DNA of 64,000 bases from Gracilaria domingensis. Lineage: Eukaryota > Rhodophyta > Florideophyceae > Gracilariales > Gracilariaceae. The notes beneath the pieces were generated by a model. The model saw only the letters and a list, made by a program, of their open reading frames with translations. It had not been told where the DNA came from and searched no databases. The stretch covers positions 186,001-250,000 of the forward strand of contig VCMS01000049.1 of the NCBI GenBank assembly GCA_022539475.1, given 5' to 3'. Each line of letters opens with the position of its first letter. Position 1 is the first letter of the stretch. Shown one piece after another: positions 34,564-47,200 of this stretch. A program made the translations under genes and the position numbers.

Positions 34564-37500
34564 TTAACCCTTTTGGGACTGAACGCTTAAGTCTAGTGAG
34601 ATAGACTTAAGCGTTCAATACCATTGGGTAACGACGAAAACTGTTGGATGTCAGAACGCCACTTGTTCGCTTCGCTTAAGTCTATCTCAATAGAGTTAAG
34701 CAAAGCACATTGGTTGGCTCCGAATTCAATCGCTTCCGAATACAACCAATTAGGAGAGCTGATACACATGACCTGCAAGTCCAATAGGAACCATTTATTC
34801 GATTGTGTACACACTCTACTTTCCACCGCACGACCTTGTGCGTTGCATGAGGTTGCGATCTCAATCTGCTCCCTTGAATTTGCAACATGAGTTACAAATT
34901 CAGGGCAAACAGGAGACGCAGCGCTGCTCTGAAAGGGGCCACAAAACCGCCAAACTGAGTAGCCACTCCCACCATGTCTCGATCACCTCCGGCGCTCGCA
35001 GAAAACAATGACAGAGACGACCGTATTGAATTCCAGTTCAAACACGCAAACGAAATCAAACGCAACGACAGACGACGCAGAGTGCAACTTTGAAAGTGCT
35101 GGAGAAATCTTCTGGGACACCATCGATGAGGAAGAATTCGTCATAACTGCCTTGGGAGCAGCAGAACAATCTGAGCTTTACGAAAAAGTACCTTATTGCG
35201 CAAAGTGGCGCAAACGGAGTGGTTTGCACTTGACAAAAGGCGCACTAATCAGAAGATCTTATGCTCACAAGAAGGAGCTAGGATTGTTTTTGTTATTCCT
35301 AAACAGCTCTTTCCTCAACTGTCTGCGTGTATGGACGAGTACAGAGCTAATGAAGCGGGGAAAACGAACAAAGCCTCTCAGAATGGACGAGCTAAAGGCT
35401 TATCTAGGACTAGAACTGGCAACATCGGTGCATCGATTAAACCGTTTGAAAGACTACTGGTGCTCCTCTGAGCTGCTGGGCATACCCTTTTTCAAACGAG
35501 TGATGGGGCGAGACTCGTTTTTGTCTATTCGCGCCGCTCTTCGTCTTTACTCGTTCTATGAACATGATGTTGCCCTGTGCGATCCGTTTTGGCACAGCCG
35601 GCAGCTGCTTGAACATTTTACTAGGAATTGCGCTACACTCGCGGTCCCTGTCGGTGTTAGTACACTCGATGAAAATACAGTGCGCTGCAAGGGGCGAACC
35701 AGTGCTAAGTCCTACATGAAATCGAAGCCCGTAAAGTTCGGCATTAGGTTTTATGCCGTTGTAGGGTGGTCTCACGCATACTTGCACAGTCTGCAAGATA
35801 ATGGATCTGGAAATCGATCAGGCCAAAGCCCCGTTCAGAGATACACCAATGTGTTTCAAAATATGCGTGGCCCAGTGGAACGCAAAGTAGATGGTACTTT
35901 TGTAGCCAAATCCTCCGCCTCTGCATTGTGGTGCGCACAGGTCGCGCATCAAACAAAGCTGCATCCCACACCGACGAATGGGCGGTTCATCGTTATGGAC
36001 AACTTCTACACGCGCCATCTTCTTGCGCGCCAATTGTATCGTCTGACCGATGGAGAATGCAGCGTTTTAGGTACAGTTCGCTTTAATAACATTGACGGAA
36101 TGAATAGGCCCGCTCTAAAGCAAGCAATCGCAGATATGAAGAATGCCAAGAGGGGTGATTGGTGTCTGGTACAGGTTTTGCAGAGCAGTGGTGTCGCAAA
36201 TGAGCCTCCAGTAGCTGCGAAGAATGCAGGTTTCATAGTGTTCAAGGATCGAACGGTCGTAACGTTTTATTCAAACGACTTAGCAGGTACACCGTCACAG
36301 ACAATTGAGAAGCCAAGTGATCATGCCGTAAAATGTGTTCATGGCTTGGCTCCGTTGCGAAGGTGGACCGGAATAGAGGCAATGAATAGAACGATTCTTC
36401 AAGTGCCATCGGTCATTGTGGCATATAATCTTTTCATGAATGGCGTTGACCGTTTCGATCAATTGAGATCAACCTCTGCCACATTGAGGAAGGAGCAGAG
36501 AGTCACGATGAGTTTGGTGACTTTCGTTCTTGATGCCAGTATCATAAATGCGCACGCAGTTCTCAACGCGATCAGCAACGAAGGTGAACCTATTATTGAT
36601 TTGATTCATATGAAGCACAGAATCATCCAGCAGCTTGTGACCGAACACCTTGAATACAAGCAAAAACGTGTTGAAGCCTTTCTTGTCCTACTACCACCGC
36701 AACTATCCCAGCCGATAGCAATACGGCACCGGATGCAACACACATTCTGCTCGAAACAGATGGACGTAAAAGTGTTCATTGTCTTCTTTGTTCTCTACTT
36801 TCGTCATCAGAGACTAGCACTCATGGCACTTACACCATGTATTCTTGCTCGGAGTGTAAGAAAGGGTTCCATGTCAATTGCTTCTCCTTTTATCACAACA
36901 AAAATGCGCTACGCAACAATCGTCCGGATGTTTACCAAGCAATCCAATCAGCAGAAAAGCTTCTATCGTCTTAAGGTCATCGTAGGCAATGCAACAAAGT
37001 AACCAGTACCCTTGCAACTGCCAAATTAGTTCATAAACAGTAAATCATTGTTCTTTGAATCCCTTATACGCCCCTTTCTCATCAAGCCAAATTATCCTGA
37101 TGCCCTCCAGAACGCATTGAGGAAGTTGAATTCTGTTATGAGCACCCAAGAACCCGTAGCGTTCATAAACGTAGAATTTTGTAGGCCGTTCTACGAGCCA
37201 CGTTATTAAATCGGTTTGCTGTACCGATTGCTGAGTGCTGAGCTGCTGTCTTGTCCACGACAGTGACTGCTATCTGCAGCTAGTAGCACGGAGTGCCACC
37301 GCACTTTTGGCACGCTACGTCTTTGTTAGCGGCCGTAACGCGCGGTATTTGCAGTTGGGAAGCGCTGAGATCAACAGCCTCATTTCTTTTAAGCCCGTGG
37401 ACAGCGCCGTGATTTGTGAGGTCTTCTTTGAGAATTTCGTTCGCGCTCTTTGTTTGGAATGTTTGGCAGTGGTTCATGGATTGTGCGGTTTCCAGTTCTA

Positions 37501-37849
37501 ATGTGCTGATATGCTCCGTTTTCCGAGTAACGGTGTGGGATTCTGGTTTGCACGACATAGATTGGGACTCTTTCGTTGGGTTGTTTATGGCAGAGTGTAT
37601 GGCAGGACGACGAGAGTTGTAGTGCGCTGGAGGCAAAGAAGTCGTCGTCGCCAATGTGCAGTGGCAAACTCAAAAAATCACGTAGCATGCACCTCTGAGT
37701 ACTTGATTGAAACAACCCCCAACGGGCGTCGATTTCAATCATTCAGACCGGCAATTTCCATCACACATGAAACTGTTTGCAACTTTTTCATTGGCCGCTT
37801 TTAACTCTATCTCACTAGAGTTAAGAATTTTCAGTCCCGAAAGGGTTAA
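34564..37849 (+). mobile_element. piggyBac DNA transposon
   Basis: A 3.29-kb element bounded by TTAA at 34564-34567 and 37846-37849, the piggyBac target signature. Both ends begin CCCTTT(T/C)GGGACTGAA as inverted repeats. Each end also carries a subterminal palindrome: CTTAAGTCTAGTGAGATAGACTTAAG on the left is about 26 bp, and a variant with TTAACTCTA is at the right. A further partial copy (CTTAAGTCTATCTCAATAGAGTTAAG) is at about 34674-34700. It encodes one transposase. The region after the gene (37010-37800) holds no recognisable second gene. Confidence 0.93.
35008..36974 (+). pseudogene. piggyBac transposase, C-terminus out of frame
   Basis: Starts at ATG 35008. The DDE_Tnp_1_7 catalytic domain is complete: Asp221 in LDENTVRCKGR, Asp331 in VMDNFYT and Asp481 in MNGVDRFD, the expected three acidic residues of piggyBac. 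The C-terminal Cys-rich zinc finger (CLLCSLL ... CSECKKGFHVNC) is encoded, but in a different frame that ends at TAA 36974. The switch must occur at about 36680-36690. In the original frame the sequence instead runs to 37002 without a finger. The zinc finger normally contributes to transposon-end binding, so this copy is probably defective unless the shift is programmed or an assembly error. Confidence 0.88.
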
Positions 37850-37864
37850 GAAACGCCACCACAC

Positions 37865-38010
37865 GAGTGCAATACAGAATTTACCCCAGTACGTATTGCA
37901 ATATATAATAAATCTGTAATATGAATTGCAATTCTTAACTACAGGTACCTTGCAATATGAAATTTTTATTGTATATTGCAATTTATTGCAATAGCAATAT
38001 ATTGCGTTAC
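37865..38010. repeat. AT-rich TTGCAATA-word block
   Basis: Multiple copies of TTGCAATA / TATTGCAA, ending about 80 bp from the peroxidase stop. An AATAAA on the minus strand near 37981-37986 could serve as its polyadenylation signal. Similar words cluster at 18185-18385. Confidence 0.5.
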
Positions 38011-38092
38011 ACCCCTGACTACATGGCTAACATATCACAGAGTAGCGCTCATTAGCCTTGCAGCTGGTGATGTATGCAGCAACAACGAGTAG

Positions 38093-39775
38093 CTAGACCT
38101 TGAACGCATTCTTTCCCACAGCCAGATTGCGAGGCTCAATATTGGTTGTTCTTTGCAGGATCCTGTTGAACAGATTGGCGCCCGTGAAAATCTCCGAGTT
38201 GATCTTGCGGATTGCCCTCAGAACCTCTGCCGGAATCTGGCCCGATCTTAAATAGAAGAACCGGTCCCCGTCACGCAATCTCTCGAATTCGGCTTGCATC
38301 AAAGCACTCAGCGTGGGCCCGGCAACGCTCCGCGGTCCGCCTTCTTCCGCCATCAGTCCAATCCACGCCTCCACCTTCCCCACATCTCCGTAGGCAGCCT
38401 CAAGCGCATCGGCAGCCCTGCTAGAAATCTGCGCGAAGCTTGTGGCCTCAGACCCCACGAAGAACTTGCGCAGTTCGTTGAACGTGGGAATATTGTGGTC
38501 GCGCGAACGTTGCAGGTTGAGCGCCATCAGATCGAAACCTTCCTCATCGTCAACATTCTCGAACAAGAAGTTTCTGAGAGTATCCACCACCTTCTCGTCC
38601 AGCTCTTGGGCCGGCATGGCAGTGGCGCCGCGGATAATTTCGTCGAGTAATTCGGAAGTGAATTCAGAACTGGGCTGGAAAAACATATCTTTGGCCGGCC
38701 TCGGTTCCAATGTTTTCCCTTTCGAATCAATTCGAGAGACCGTGCTTCCAACAAGAGTATGGCCAAAACGGAAGGCAGCCGTGGTAAATTCAACACTCAC
38801 GGTTGGATCTACAGATGGTTTATAGCCCGTATATTGCGAGAGGCGCGATCCGATGAAAGCGGGAAGCCATTCGTTGTAGACAATCTTTTGGTATTCGGCT
38901 ATTGTTATGCTGCGGGCTATCTGATATAGCTCTTCCGGATCGCTGATATCCAGATCCTTTGCGTTCTCAAGGAGATCGCAAACGTTGTTGTGTTCACGCA
39001 CCCAAATAGTATGCATCGACGTCAGCATGGGTGTCTCACCGGCCCGGATATCACCGGCAATAAACAAGTCGGAGCTCGTACTCGGCGCGTTGACGAAATT
39101 TTCGGTGTTCAGTGGCAGTAGGTCGTCGCCAGAGGTCTTAAGGCGACATTCCCCCTCGACACGAAGGAATGCATTGCGTTCCTCATCACTTCCGTATACA
39201 TTCGATAAATCAAGTGCAGAGGATATGAGTGTGATGGGGCGCTCCACGTCGGTAGAAGAATTGACTGGAGCTCGCTGGGAGCGGAAGAAACCAAGCGAAG
39301 ACGAACTCAATTCAGGATCACCAGGGAGCACCTCAATTTCCCACGATTCTTCTCTGTTGAGTGGCGTGAGGGCAAAGTCGTGATCCATGAATTGTCCGAA
39401 GAAAGTGAACATTTCATTAAGCTTTCCAGAGTTCTCCGTATTGTCCTCTTGATTGCAAACGATATTTGAGACTTGGCGCGCGTTAGGAAACCCTTGTTCA
39501 GCTTCAGCAGAATTGACATCAAAATAACTCGACTGCACGCGACGTGCCTCTCCGAGAGCGGGGTTCATCTCCGATGTGCATCTTCCGGTGAGGGTGCGGT
39601 ATTTCAATGACACACATTCTGGATCCGGATCGGAAGAACCTGGATCGCGGGCAGGTGGCAGAGGACGAAAGGCTCCGGACCCCTTACCATTTTCATTGGA
39701 GAAAGGCTGTTGGGCGGAGCAAATAGAAAGCAGAGCTACTGCAGCCAAGCTTATGATATAGATGCGTGGCACCAT
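38093..39775 (-). CDS. secreted animal-type heme peroxidase
   Basis: A single uninterrupted 560-codon gene. Residues 1-21 (MVPRIYIISLAAVALLSICSA) form a signal peptide, so the enzyme is secreted or enters the endomembrane system. The animal haem peroxidase superfamily is shown by FGQFMDHDFALTP with distal His132, SALDLSNVYG, the catalytic Arg260-Glu261-His262 in HTIWVREHN, proximal His339 in AAFRFGHTLV, and NLQRSRDHNIPTFNELR in the C-terminal third. Length fits the peroxidasin-like catalytic domain without extra modules. It would oxidise substrates with hydrogen peroxide; in algae such enzymes are discussed in defence and halide or oxylipin chemistry, but the substrate is not visible here. 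The start at 39775 directly precedes the signal peptide and has a TATA box about 90 bp upstream. Confidence 0.93.
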   Translation of the reverse strand: MVPRIYIISLAAVALLSICSAQQPFSNENGKGSGAFRPLPPARDPGSSDPDPECVSLKYRTLTGRCTSEMNPALGEARRVQSSYFDVNSAEAEQGFPNARQVSNIVCNQEDNTENSGKLNEMFTFFGQFMDHDFALTPLNREESWEIEVLPGDPELSSSSLGFFRSQRAPVNSSTDVERPITLISSALDLSNVYGSDEERNAFLRVEGECRLKTSGDDLLPLNTENFVNAPSTSSDLFIAGDIRAGETPMLTSMHTIWVREHNNVCDLLENAKDLDISDPEELYQIARSITIAEYQKIVYNEWLPAFIGSRLSQYTGYKPSVDPTVSVEFTTAAFRFGHTLVGSTVSRIDSKGKTLEPRPAKDMFFQPSSEFTSELLDEIIRGATAMPAQELDEKVVDTLRNFLFENVDDEEGFDLMALNLQRSRDHNIPTFNELRKFFVGSEATSFAQISSRAADALEAAYGDVGKVEAWIGLMAEEGGPRSVAGPTLSALMQAEFERLRDGDRFFYLRSGQIPAEVLRAIRKINSEIFTGANLFNRILQRTTNIEPRNLAVGKNAFKV

Positions 39776-39860
39776 TAATGAGAAAAGGACCTTTGCGCCC
39801 GGGTTCGCAATTTTGAAGAAGAGCGATAGACGAAAAGCGGGAAGAATGGCGGGGTGGTAG

Positions 39861-39870
39861 GCTTATATAG
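39861..39870 (-). promoter_or_regulatory. TATA box of the peroxidase gene
   Basis: Minus-strand CTATATAAGC about 90 bp upstream of the ATG at 39775. This would give a 5' leader of roughly 55-65 nt. The spacing is ordinary for a TATA promoter. Confidence 0.55.
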
Positions 39871-39879
39871 AAGATGAAG

Positions 39880-42800
39880 CATTACTATTGACAGCACAAA
39901 GAAACGGATAGAACTTTGTTCAGTTTATTTGTTGCGGCCGAGTACAACAGCCACGATGGTCTTGGACATGAGGAGATTCTTGTTCTTTGGGGACAAGAAT
40001 TCCTTTACTTTGTTGGGCCAAAAAGTCAGGTTAGGATAACAAAATTTTCATTTGTAATAGAGGGCAATTGAGAACGTAGAATGAAGCTAAAGAAAAAGCT
40101 CTGTCATCAAAAAGGCCATCACTGTAAGTGGAACTGTTAAGGGCTATGGATGTGGGTCTGAGTTAGCCACTGTACAAAAGTGTCCGGCCCGACATCTGAT
40201 GCGCGTGGACAGCTCCACTTGTAGTGGTCTCTCATTAAGTGAAACCTGTACCCACCTTATAACCCTAATATGAAACAAAATCCCTACCCCTCTAAAAGCC
40301 ACTAAACTCAGGGTTCTTTTTCAAATCTGTACCCACCCAAAACCCCCTAAAATCGCACCTCGCTAAAAAACCGCCAAAATCTGGGTACCTTGATGCCTCC
40401 CCAGATCACCGATTAATATACCATTGATTAAGGTTCATATGGCCCGAAAGCTGTGTTCATTTTGATTGACGTTTTGAAAATTCAAAATTCAAGCTTTAAA
40501 TGGTTTTGAAGATCAATATCTAGACATTGCACTGAAGTGTTCAGAGTTTAAATACTGTTTAGATATCTTTAGAATATCCTAATTTAAACATTATATTTGA
40601 CTGACTACGCGTAAAAAAATCGACTAAATGGCTTACGGGCCAGAAAAATATACGTGTAGTCTGAAGTATAGTCCTCGGTTTTAGCCCGTTGTGTAACTTT
40701 GGCAAACAACCGCTTTCACCTCGTTAGCTCGCGTAAATTCCAAAAAGAATTCTTTGAAGCCAGTTCATAAAGCAATGGTACACCAATGTAATTAAACCCC
40801 ACTTGACACCGAAAACTTCTTGTTCTACATTCTATGTTACAGAGCCAGAATAATAGGTTGTGGCGTTTTATATAAAACTCTTTAAGCTTTCAAAAAAACT
40901 TGAATTTATTCATTAGTTGTGTTCACACTACACGACACTATCTTTTATAGATCGACAATGCTTTGATTATTGTCTGCAAATTTGTAAAAGACCCGTTCTT
41001 TCCCAGATAACCAGACCTTTCCCAGCAACCCTTACTCTTAAAAACTTCATACAAAGTGGCAAATTTAATCTGGGAGCTGCGGGAATACGTGCTTTCAGTG
41101 TATAGATCATCGACATTCAAGGGAGTCACATAATCGTTCAAAATCACACCCTTCAGCGTTTTATATTCAGCTTTCTGAAATAGGCATAGTTATCTACAAA
41201 ATTCTGAAGTTGCAAAAACTCTTCCTCCTTCACATTGTGAACAAATACTTGCCTCTTTGTGAAGTTCATAAAGAGGCTCGTAATTGTTCAATAATGTCAC
41301 AATTAACACTGCAATGAACGAAAATTTAAGGAATAATTACTTGGCTTTAGTGCAACAAGTATTTTGAAATTTACGCAGATTAGAAAAACAACTGTCTCTC
41401 ACCCGAAGAAAACACGTGACCAAAGCAAAGCACCTCGAGCGGAAAATTTAAACTGCTTTAAGTAGCTGTTATGAAGTACTACTAGATTCGAATGAAACCT
41501 TCGTTTTGCTACCGTGTAAACAAGACAATGGATTTAAAATCGAGGCACGAAGAATGGATTTATTTGAGCGAATTGACACGCGTCGGACTCATGATGCTCT
41601 ACAAATTTTACACTGGCGATGCGAGCGATTGCGCCGCCGTCGGGTTCTGCTCGATCTTTGTCGTCCCCGTGATCGCATTTCGGGGAGTCGATCTACGTCG
41701 ATCCTGGTTGTTTTGTTTTCCCAACCCTCCCAACCCTTGAGGAGCAGCACCTTCCTTCTGGGAAGGTGCTGTGTGCTTTGGAAGGTTTCCATTTGCACGG
41801 CGGGAACGAGGTCCGTTCCCGTCACCCCCTCCTTTCTCCGAGACATTAAAGATCTTGAGGGCGAAAGCTCGTCAAACTAGCGAACAATAACAATACGCGT
41901 TTCGATATACGCGCCTGCCACTCTGGCATCCGCTTTACCCAGTGACGGCACATAAATTTTGTTTTTTGTTGCCCTTCTCACATAAGAGTTTCTTCTTTAA
42001 AGCCTTCAATTTGATTCAAAAACCAATAGCGGCAAAGATTTGGCTTACGAAAGAACAGATATGTAATTTGAAGGACAAAAGGTCCAAACCATGAACTGTA
42101 ACACAGAAGACAGCCTACAAGCCCTCGTGACGCCTGATCAGCGTCCGTGGCTTGTAGCTCACGTGCTGCGAGCCAACACAAGACAGTAGACAGCTTGTAG
42201 GATAGTCGTAGATATCTCTAGACTTCTACAAGATCTGTATTAAAGGAGCGTGAGCCGGCCTTCCCCTCCATCGGAGAAGGCCAGACTTCACTCAACCATC
42301 TTTTCATTACATGAACCCTCAATATATTGGCCGAATCGAAGATGATATTTTATTGGAGCAACTGGGAACGAGACGCAAATTCAGCCGTTCAAATTAGGCT
42401 GTAACATTCCGAGATCTGCGTGGGTGTCAATCGACAGTCACCCTCGCGTGCAGACTTGTGTGGGTAGCATCGTTTTCTTGGCGTCCCCACTGCGCCATGA
42501 ACTGTTGTGTTGTGCCAGTATATAACCAACAGGTTATCTGTACCGCTGTCACGAGCAAGCTTTAGACAGCTTCGCAGCTCTCTGCTCTTTTACCTCAGCC
42601 TACACCTCTCTCGTTGAGAGTTTCTATCTTTGCCTTTTGTCGAACTGCCTACCGGTTATTGGCTTTCTACATTCAGGTTTGGTTGCTAGTATATCTCTCT
42701 CTGACCATATTAAGTTTGGATACTCTGCGTTTTGCTCTACGTTTTGCTCTGCGTCCTTTTTTGATCTCAACTTTTACAGAGAACAAATGTTTGAGTAGGC

Positions 42801-43310
42801 GATTACAATGCTTCTGCCCATACCATTTCCCTATTGCTTCAGTTTTTCCCAAGAGGTTTTTTTGAGAGCAGAGGGTTTTTAACGGTCGGCAATGACTTGA
42901 CGTATTTATTGTTTTGGTCACGATGACGAGCAAAGAGGTCGTCGAATTTCACAACCTCATCTCTCACGAGCGATATGCGGGATGCGACTGTGGCGAGGCA
43001 CGAGCTGAGAGGGTTCGAAATGAAAGAGCCTAGAATCGTCTTCACCCTCGCAGTCTAAGACAAAAGGTAATGCCTGCCAAAGGTGCTGTAAGATAATGGA
43101 GGGAAGAGGGGTTGGTACAACATGTTTACCTTTGACCGACAGTTCAGAGCTGCAGTATCACTGCCGATGACTAAACTAGAGTGTAACGCATCCTCTGGAT
43201 GGAGGTCTACTTCTACTACTTGAACGGTTTTGATGTAATCACAGGTAGTGGTCGTGATAGCTAACTGAGTGTGCGTCACTATATTACAGGTGCAGGTGTT
43301 CCAAAAATGA
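39880..43310. other. long intergenic stretch, hairpin at 41745-41771
   Basis: No gene is recognised over 3.4 kb. Short open frames at 41492-41740 (82 codons from ATG) and in the overlapping frame to 41880 have no known domain. A perfect hairpin CAGCACCTTCC-TTCTG-GGAAGGTGCTG sits at 41745-41771 within them. A weaker GGCCTTC / GAAGGCC inverted repeat is near 42255-42283. Confidence 0.45.
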
Positions 43311-43476
43311 GTAAACGAATTACTCGGTGCTATGATGGCGAAGTGGACAGTGTGTAATAAGTAGTTTTACATTCGGTTCCGACCGCTTTTGAGGTAAACG
43401 AATTACTCGGTGCTATGATGGCGAAGTGGACAGTGTGTAATAAGTAGTTTTCCATTCGGTTACGACCGTTTTTGAG
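43311..43476. repeat. 83-bp tandem duplication
   Basis: Two adjacent copies of an 83-bp unit starting GTAAACGAATTACTCGGTGC (43311-43393 and 43394-43476), with only a few differences near the 3' end (TACATTCGGTTCCGACCGC versus TCCATTCGGTTACGACCGT). Recent local duplication; function unknown. Confidence 0.85.
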
Positions 43477-43991
43477 GTTCTGAGAAACAATTTATATTAC
43501 TACTGAGCGTTTGTTGTTGCTGCCAAATAGGGTTTCGCATTCTTAAAGTAGGACGTCTCACCTAGGGAGAATGATGTTGTGTGGTGCTGCTTCTGTCTTT
43601 TCAAGTCTATCGTAAGGTACAATGCTCCATTGGGAAGACGCGAGCTGTTGGTACGATACGTCGCGCGAAGAGGACAGTCGCGCATTGAGAGGAGAAGCCA
43701 AAGAGAGCAGGCATGAAACCCCAGCAGACTCTGCTGAGGGATGCCTCCGGTCTGGCGCGACTCGCACTAGATCCGGGCATTTATTCTGCCGCGATCGGGC
43801 GAGATCATGACACAGGAATCAATCTCTTGGGTTGTTCTTTTCGGTCGTTTTCTAGAAAAGCAACTGCAGTTCTAAGAGAACACTATCGAGCTGGGTGGTT
43901 GCTAAAGCGTAGGTTTCTTGCGTGTCCACGATGTACTTTTGTACAACGAGTAAGAAATTGATAGCATGGTTTAGAAGAGGAGAAAAGCAAA

Positions 43992-44080
43992 ACATTCAGC
44001 ACAGGGGATTCCAGACCGATCCCTCATGTCAGTACTAGCCCTGCTCAAAGCGGCTTAGCTTCGCAGTTCGGGATGGGATG
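43992..44080 (-). rRNA. 5S rRNA gene, 3' part (split by insertion)
   Basis: On the minus strand this reads CATCCCATCCCGAACT, then GCGAAGCTAAGCC and a GAGCAGGGC-TAGTACT block, and ends CTGAATGT followed by a TTTT pol III terminator (43989-43992). The end CTGAATGT is complementary to the 5' end ACATTCAG at 49785-49792. Without the 16-bp duplication this part is 73 nt; with the 47-nt 5' part the gene is 120 nt, the normal 5S length. The gene is split by the non-LTR element at 44081-49745. Confidence 0.9.
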
Positions 44081-44264
44081 TAATTTGAGTTTACTTTGGA
44101 GAGTGCCTGATGTCCCCTTACAGGGCGCGTAGGTAGCTCTTCAGAATTCTTGTCTTCAAATTCGTCTTCCTCTATCACTAATCTACGATACCATGTGTTA
44201 TGGTGTCGCAACTTCTCATGACTCAAGCAGACGTAAGACGCACATTTCGTAAGCTTTGGTCATC

Positions 44265-47200
44265 TCACCCTTCACGATCGCCATTTCTTAGTGCCTTATC
44301 ATCGACAACAATAATCGTCTCTATGGCTCGTTCAACACTTTTCACTTCTTCAGGAGTCCATTCTGTTTGCTTCATTTTCTTTTTCAAGTTGCTGTAGGCT
44401 GTACGATAGCTCCACGCTGATCTTCTCACCAAATGTATTGGTGTTATTGTGTGCTGATTCTGCAGCGGAAACCGATTGAAGTACCATCCTACTCCAGCAT
44501 TTCGAAGGCTTGAAGATTTCAACTTCAGAATAGGCACAAACTCATTCTGTCTCATACATGGCATTGGTCTTGCAACTGTTTGGCACAATCTACTCCACAT
44601 ACATTGCAACGCCTTCCGAGATGAATTTGGTGGTAGAGCAAAAAGACGTCGGTGTAGCCGAAGTGCAGCAAGATCTTCTCGAGCAATTATCTCCATGGTA
44701 GTGTTTGGATCATAACAGCTAACGTTTCTTTCCAATCTGTTTTCTAAATGGGACAACAGTATTGCTTTTCTGTATGAAAGTGGCGGCAGCTGCAAAAGCT
44801 TTTGAGCACGAGCTTCGTCTCGCCTTGCGACTGTAGCGATAATCATTCGTCTGATTGCAACTTGAACGCTACTATACTTCTTCTGTAGCATCTCTGAATG
44901 GGGCGTAAGGTGTATGGCGTACTCTGCGATAGGCAGTATCACAAGTTTGCAGAGTTGAATTGTGCGGATAACTCCAAGCCACTGGCTCCAAAATCCGATA
45001 TTCTTGAGCTCTTGTAGTTTCAGATGTGCTGCTTCGCATCGTTGAACTGTTCGTTGCTCGGTAATACCTTCTGCAGATAGTTGCACTCCAAGGTACTCAA
45101 CGCTGCTGACATTTTGAACCGACTGTCCTGCTAATTTGAAGTTTTCTGGGGTTCCATTTTGTGACTGCAAAACAAAGCATTTCGGTAATCCCCACGTCAT
45201 TTTGTATTCTGACGCCCATGTTGTTGACATATCTAACATGTTTTGGAGAACTGTTTTTGTTCTTGCTTGCAATTTGACATCATCTGCAAACATAATCAGC
45301 CCACCGCCAGTATTTCGATAATGTTCAGTGGTTTGCATTACTTTCTCGGCGTATAGATCCATGTACATGTTAAACAAGGTCGTGCTTGGTGGGTCTCCTT
45401 GAGGTACGCCGATTCGCACCTCATACGATTGATTCATATTCTCTATCTCTTCGTTTTCTCTGTCTCTGAGAATCGTGGGTTGCAAGATGTAGGCGATCAT
45501 TCGGGCTATGTCTTTCGGTAATCTCTCATTTACCAATTGCATGAGTTTGTCTCTTGGGACACTGTCATAGGCCTTTCGGAGGTCTAAAACTGCTGTGAAT
45601 CGCATTCCCATATGTTGCATTTTAGTTGTGCGTAAGATTGCATTTTCAATACCGACATTGGGTCGAAAACCGAGTTGTGCTGGATGAAATGTGAAACTGG
45701 CGCGAATGGACTTGTCTATAGCTTTGTCTACCACCTTTCGGAGTTGCGATATCACGGTAATAGGGCGGTAGTTCTTGGGATTTCTCGTGTCTCCTTTCTT
45801 ATGGATGGGTACTAGCCGTGCAGTTCTCCAACTAACTGGCATATAACAGAGCTTGCCACACTTCGACCAAATTTCGACGAGTAGTGTCGCGAAGAGCTCT
45901 GGCTGTGTTTTGAGGGCTTCTACGAATACTTCATCTGGTCCAGTGCTTTTCCCGTTCTCTGCCTCTCTAATCGAGGTGATCACATGATCGTAGAACTTTG
46001 CATCAAGTTCAAACTGTTGCATGTTTGGTACATATCCTTTTCCTTCTGGTGTTGCAACAAATGCAGCAAAGTCTTTGTGCTTCAACATTGACCCGTGATG
46101 TAGTGCCGCTGATATTCTCCGATTTCGTTCTCTTGTTATATGGGAAAGCATTTGTGAGGACTTTGTAGTTGAGTTCTTAGCAAGCTGTTCGAAAGTTTCT
46201 TGGACTCTCCTCTCTCGTAATTGCTTTGCTTTTCGTTTTATCTTCTTATCAAGATCCTTGTACACCTTCCAGTCTTCCACTCTCTTTGTACGAATCGCAC
46301 GGCGATAGGCTTTGGACCTTTGCTTTGACCATTCATGAATGTCTTTTGACCAGCCTGTACGTGGTTTCCCTGGTGTCCAGCGTTTGGCATTCATCCAAGG
46401 CTGAAGCAATGTGTCTTCTAGTTTCTTCATGATTGATTCAAAGTGTTGCACAGATGTACAAACATGGATTTCCTTCGTGATATTCGGTATCTTTTCCTCA
46501 AACGTTTTGGCTGCTTTCTTCAGCAGTTCTGGTTGTATCCTGCGAAGGTGTGACACTTTCCTACTTTGGTTTTTTCCGTTCATGGGCCATTCTGTGTCTG
46601 ATATCGCACTTATTGGACGATGGTCACTGCATCCATCCCATGGCCCATTGTTGACTTCAGCTCTACGCAGCCTGATGCCTCGAGCGATAAACATATCGAT
46701 AGTTGAGCTCTCACGTCTTGCGTTTGGTTCTGGTATACGAGTTGCTTCGTTTGGTGTGTTTATGACCCACGCCCTTTGCATGGCGTGTTTTCGCAAGAAT
46801 CTACCACGAGTGTTATCTTTCTTGTCCCAATCCTTGTGTCTTGCATTTAGGTCTCCCATTATAATGAATGGCAATGAAATAAGCTCTTCAATATCATGTA
46901 GACATTCTCTAGTTTGCTGTATTGTTGCTGCTGGTGACAAATACAGGCCCACGGTGGATACTCCTTGTGCTTTGATAGCTACGTATTGGTATACTGAATT
47001 TGCCTCCTTTCCTAGAAGTTCATACTTGAGCAGTGGATGTACACAAAGAGCTACTCCGCCATATCCTTTTCCATTAGGACATTGGGGTTGAAGTGCGACT
47101 TGCTCTGATATGTAAGTCTCTAATTCATCACCCGGCTTTAACCAGGTTTCAGTCAGTGCTGCTACAGCGATCCCATTTCTTTGTATCCATTCTGCAACTA

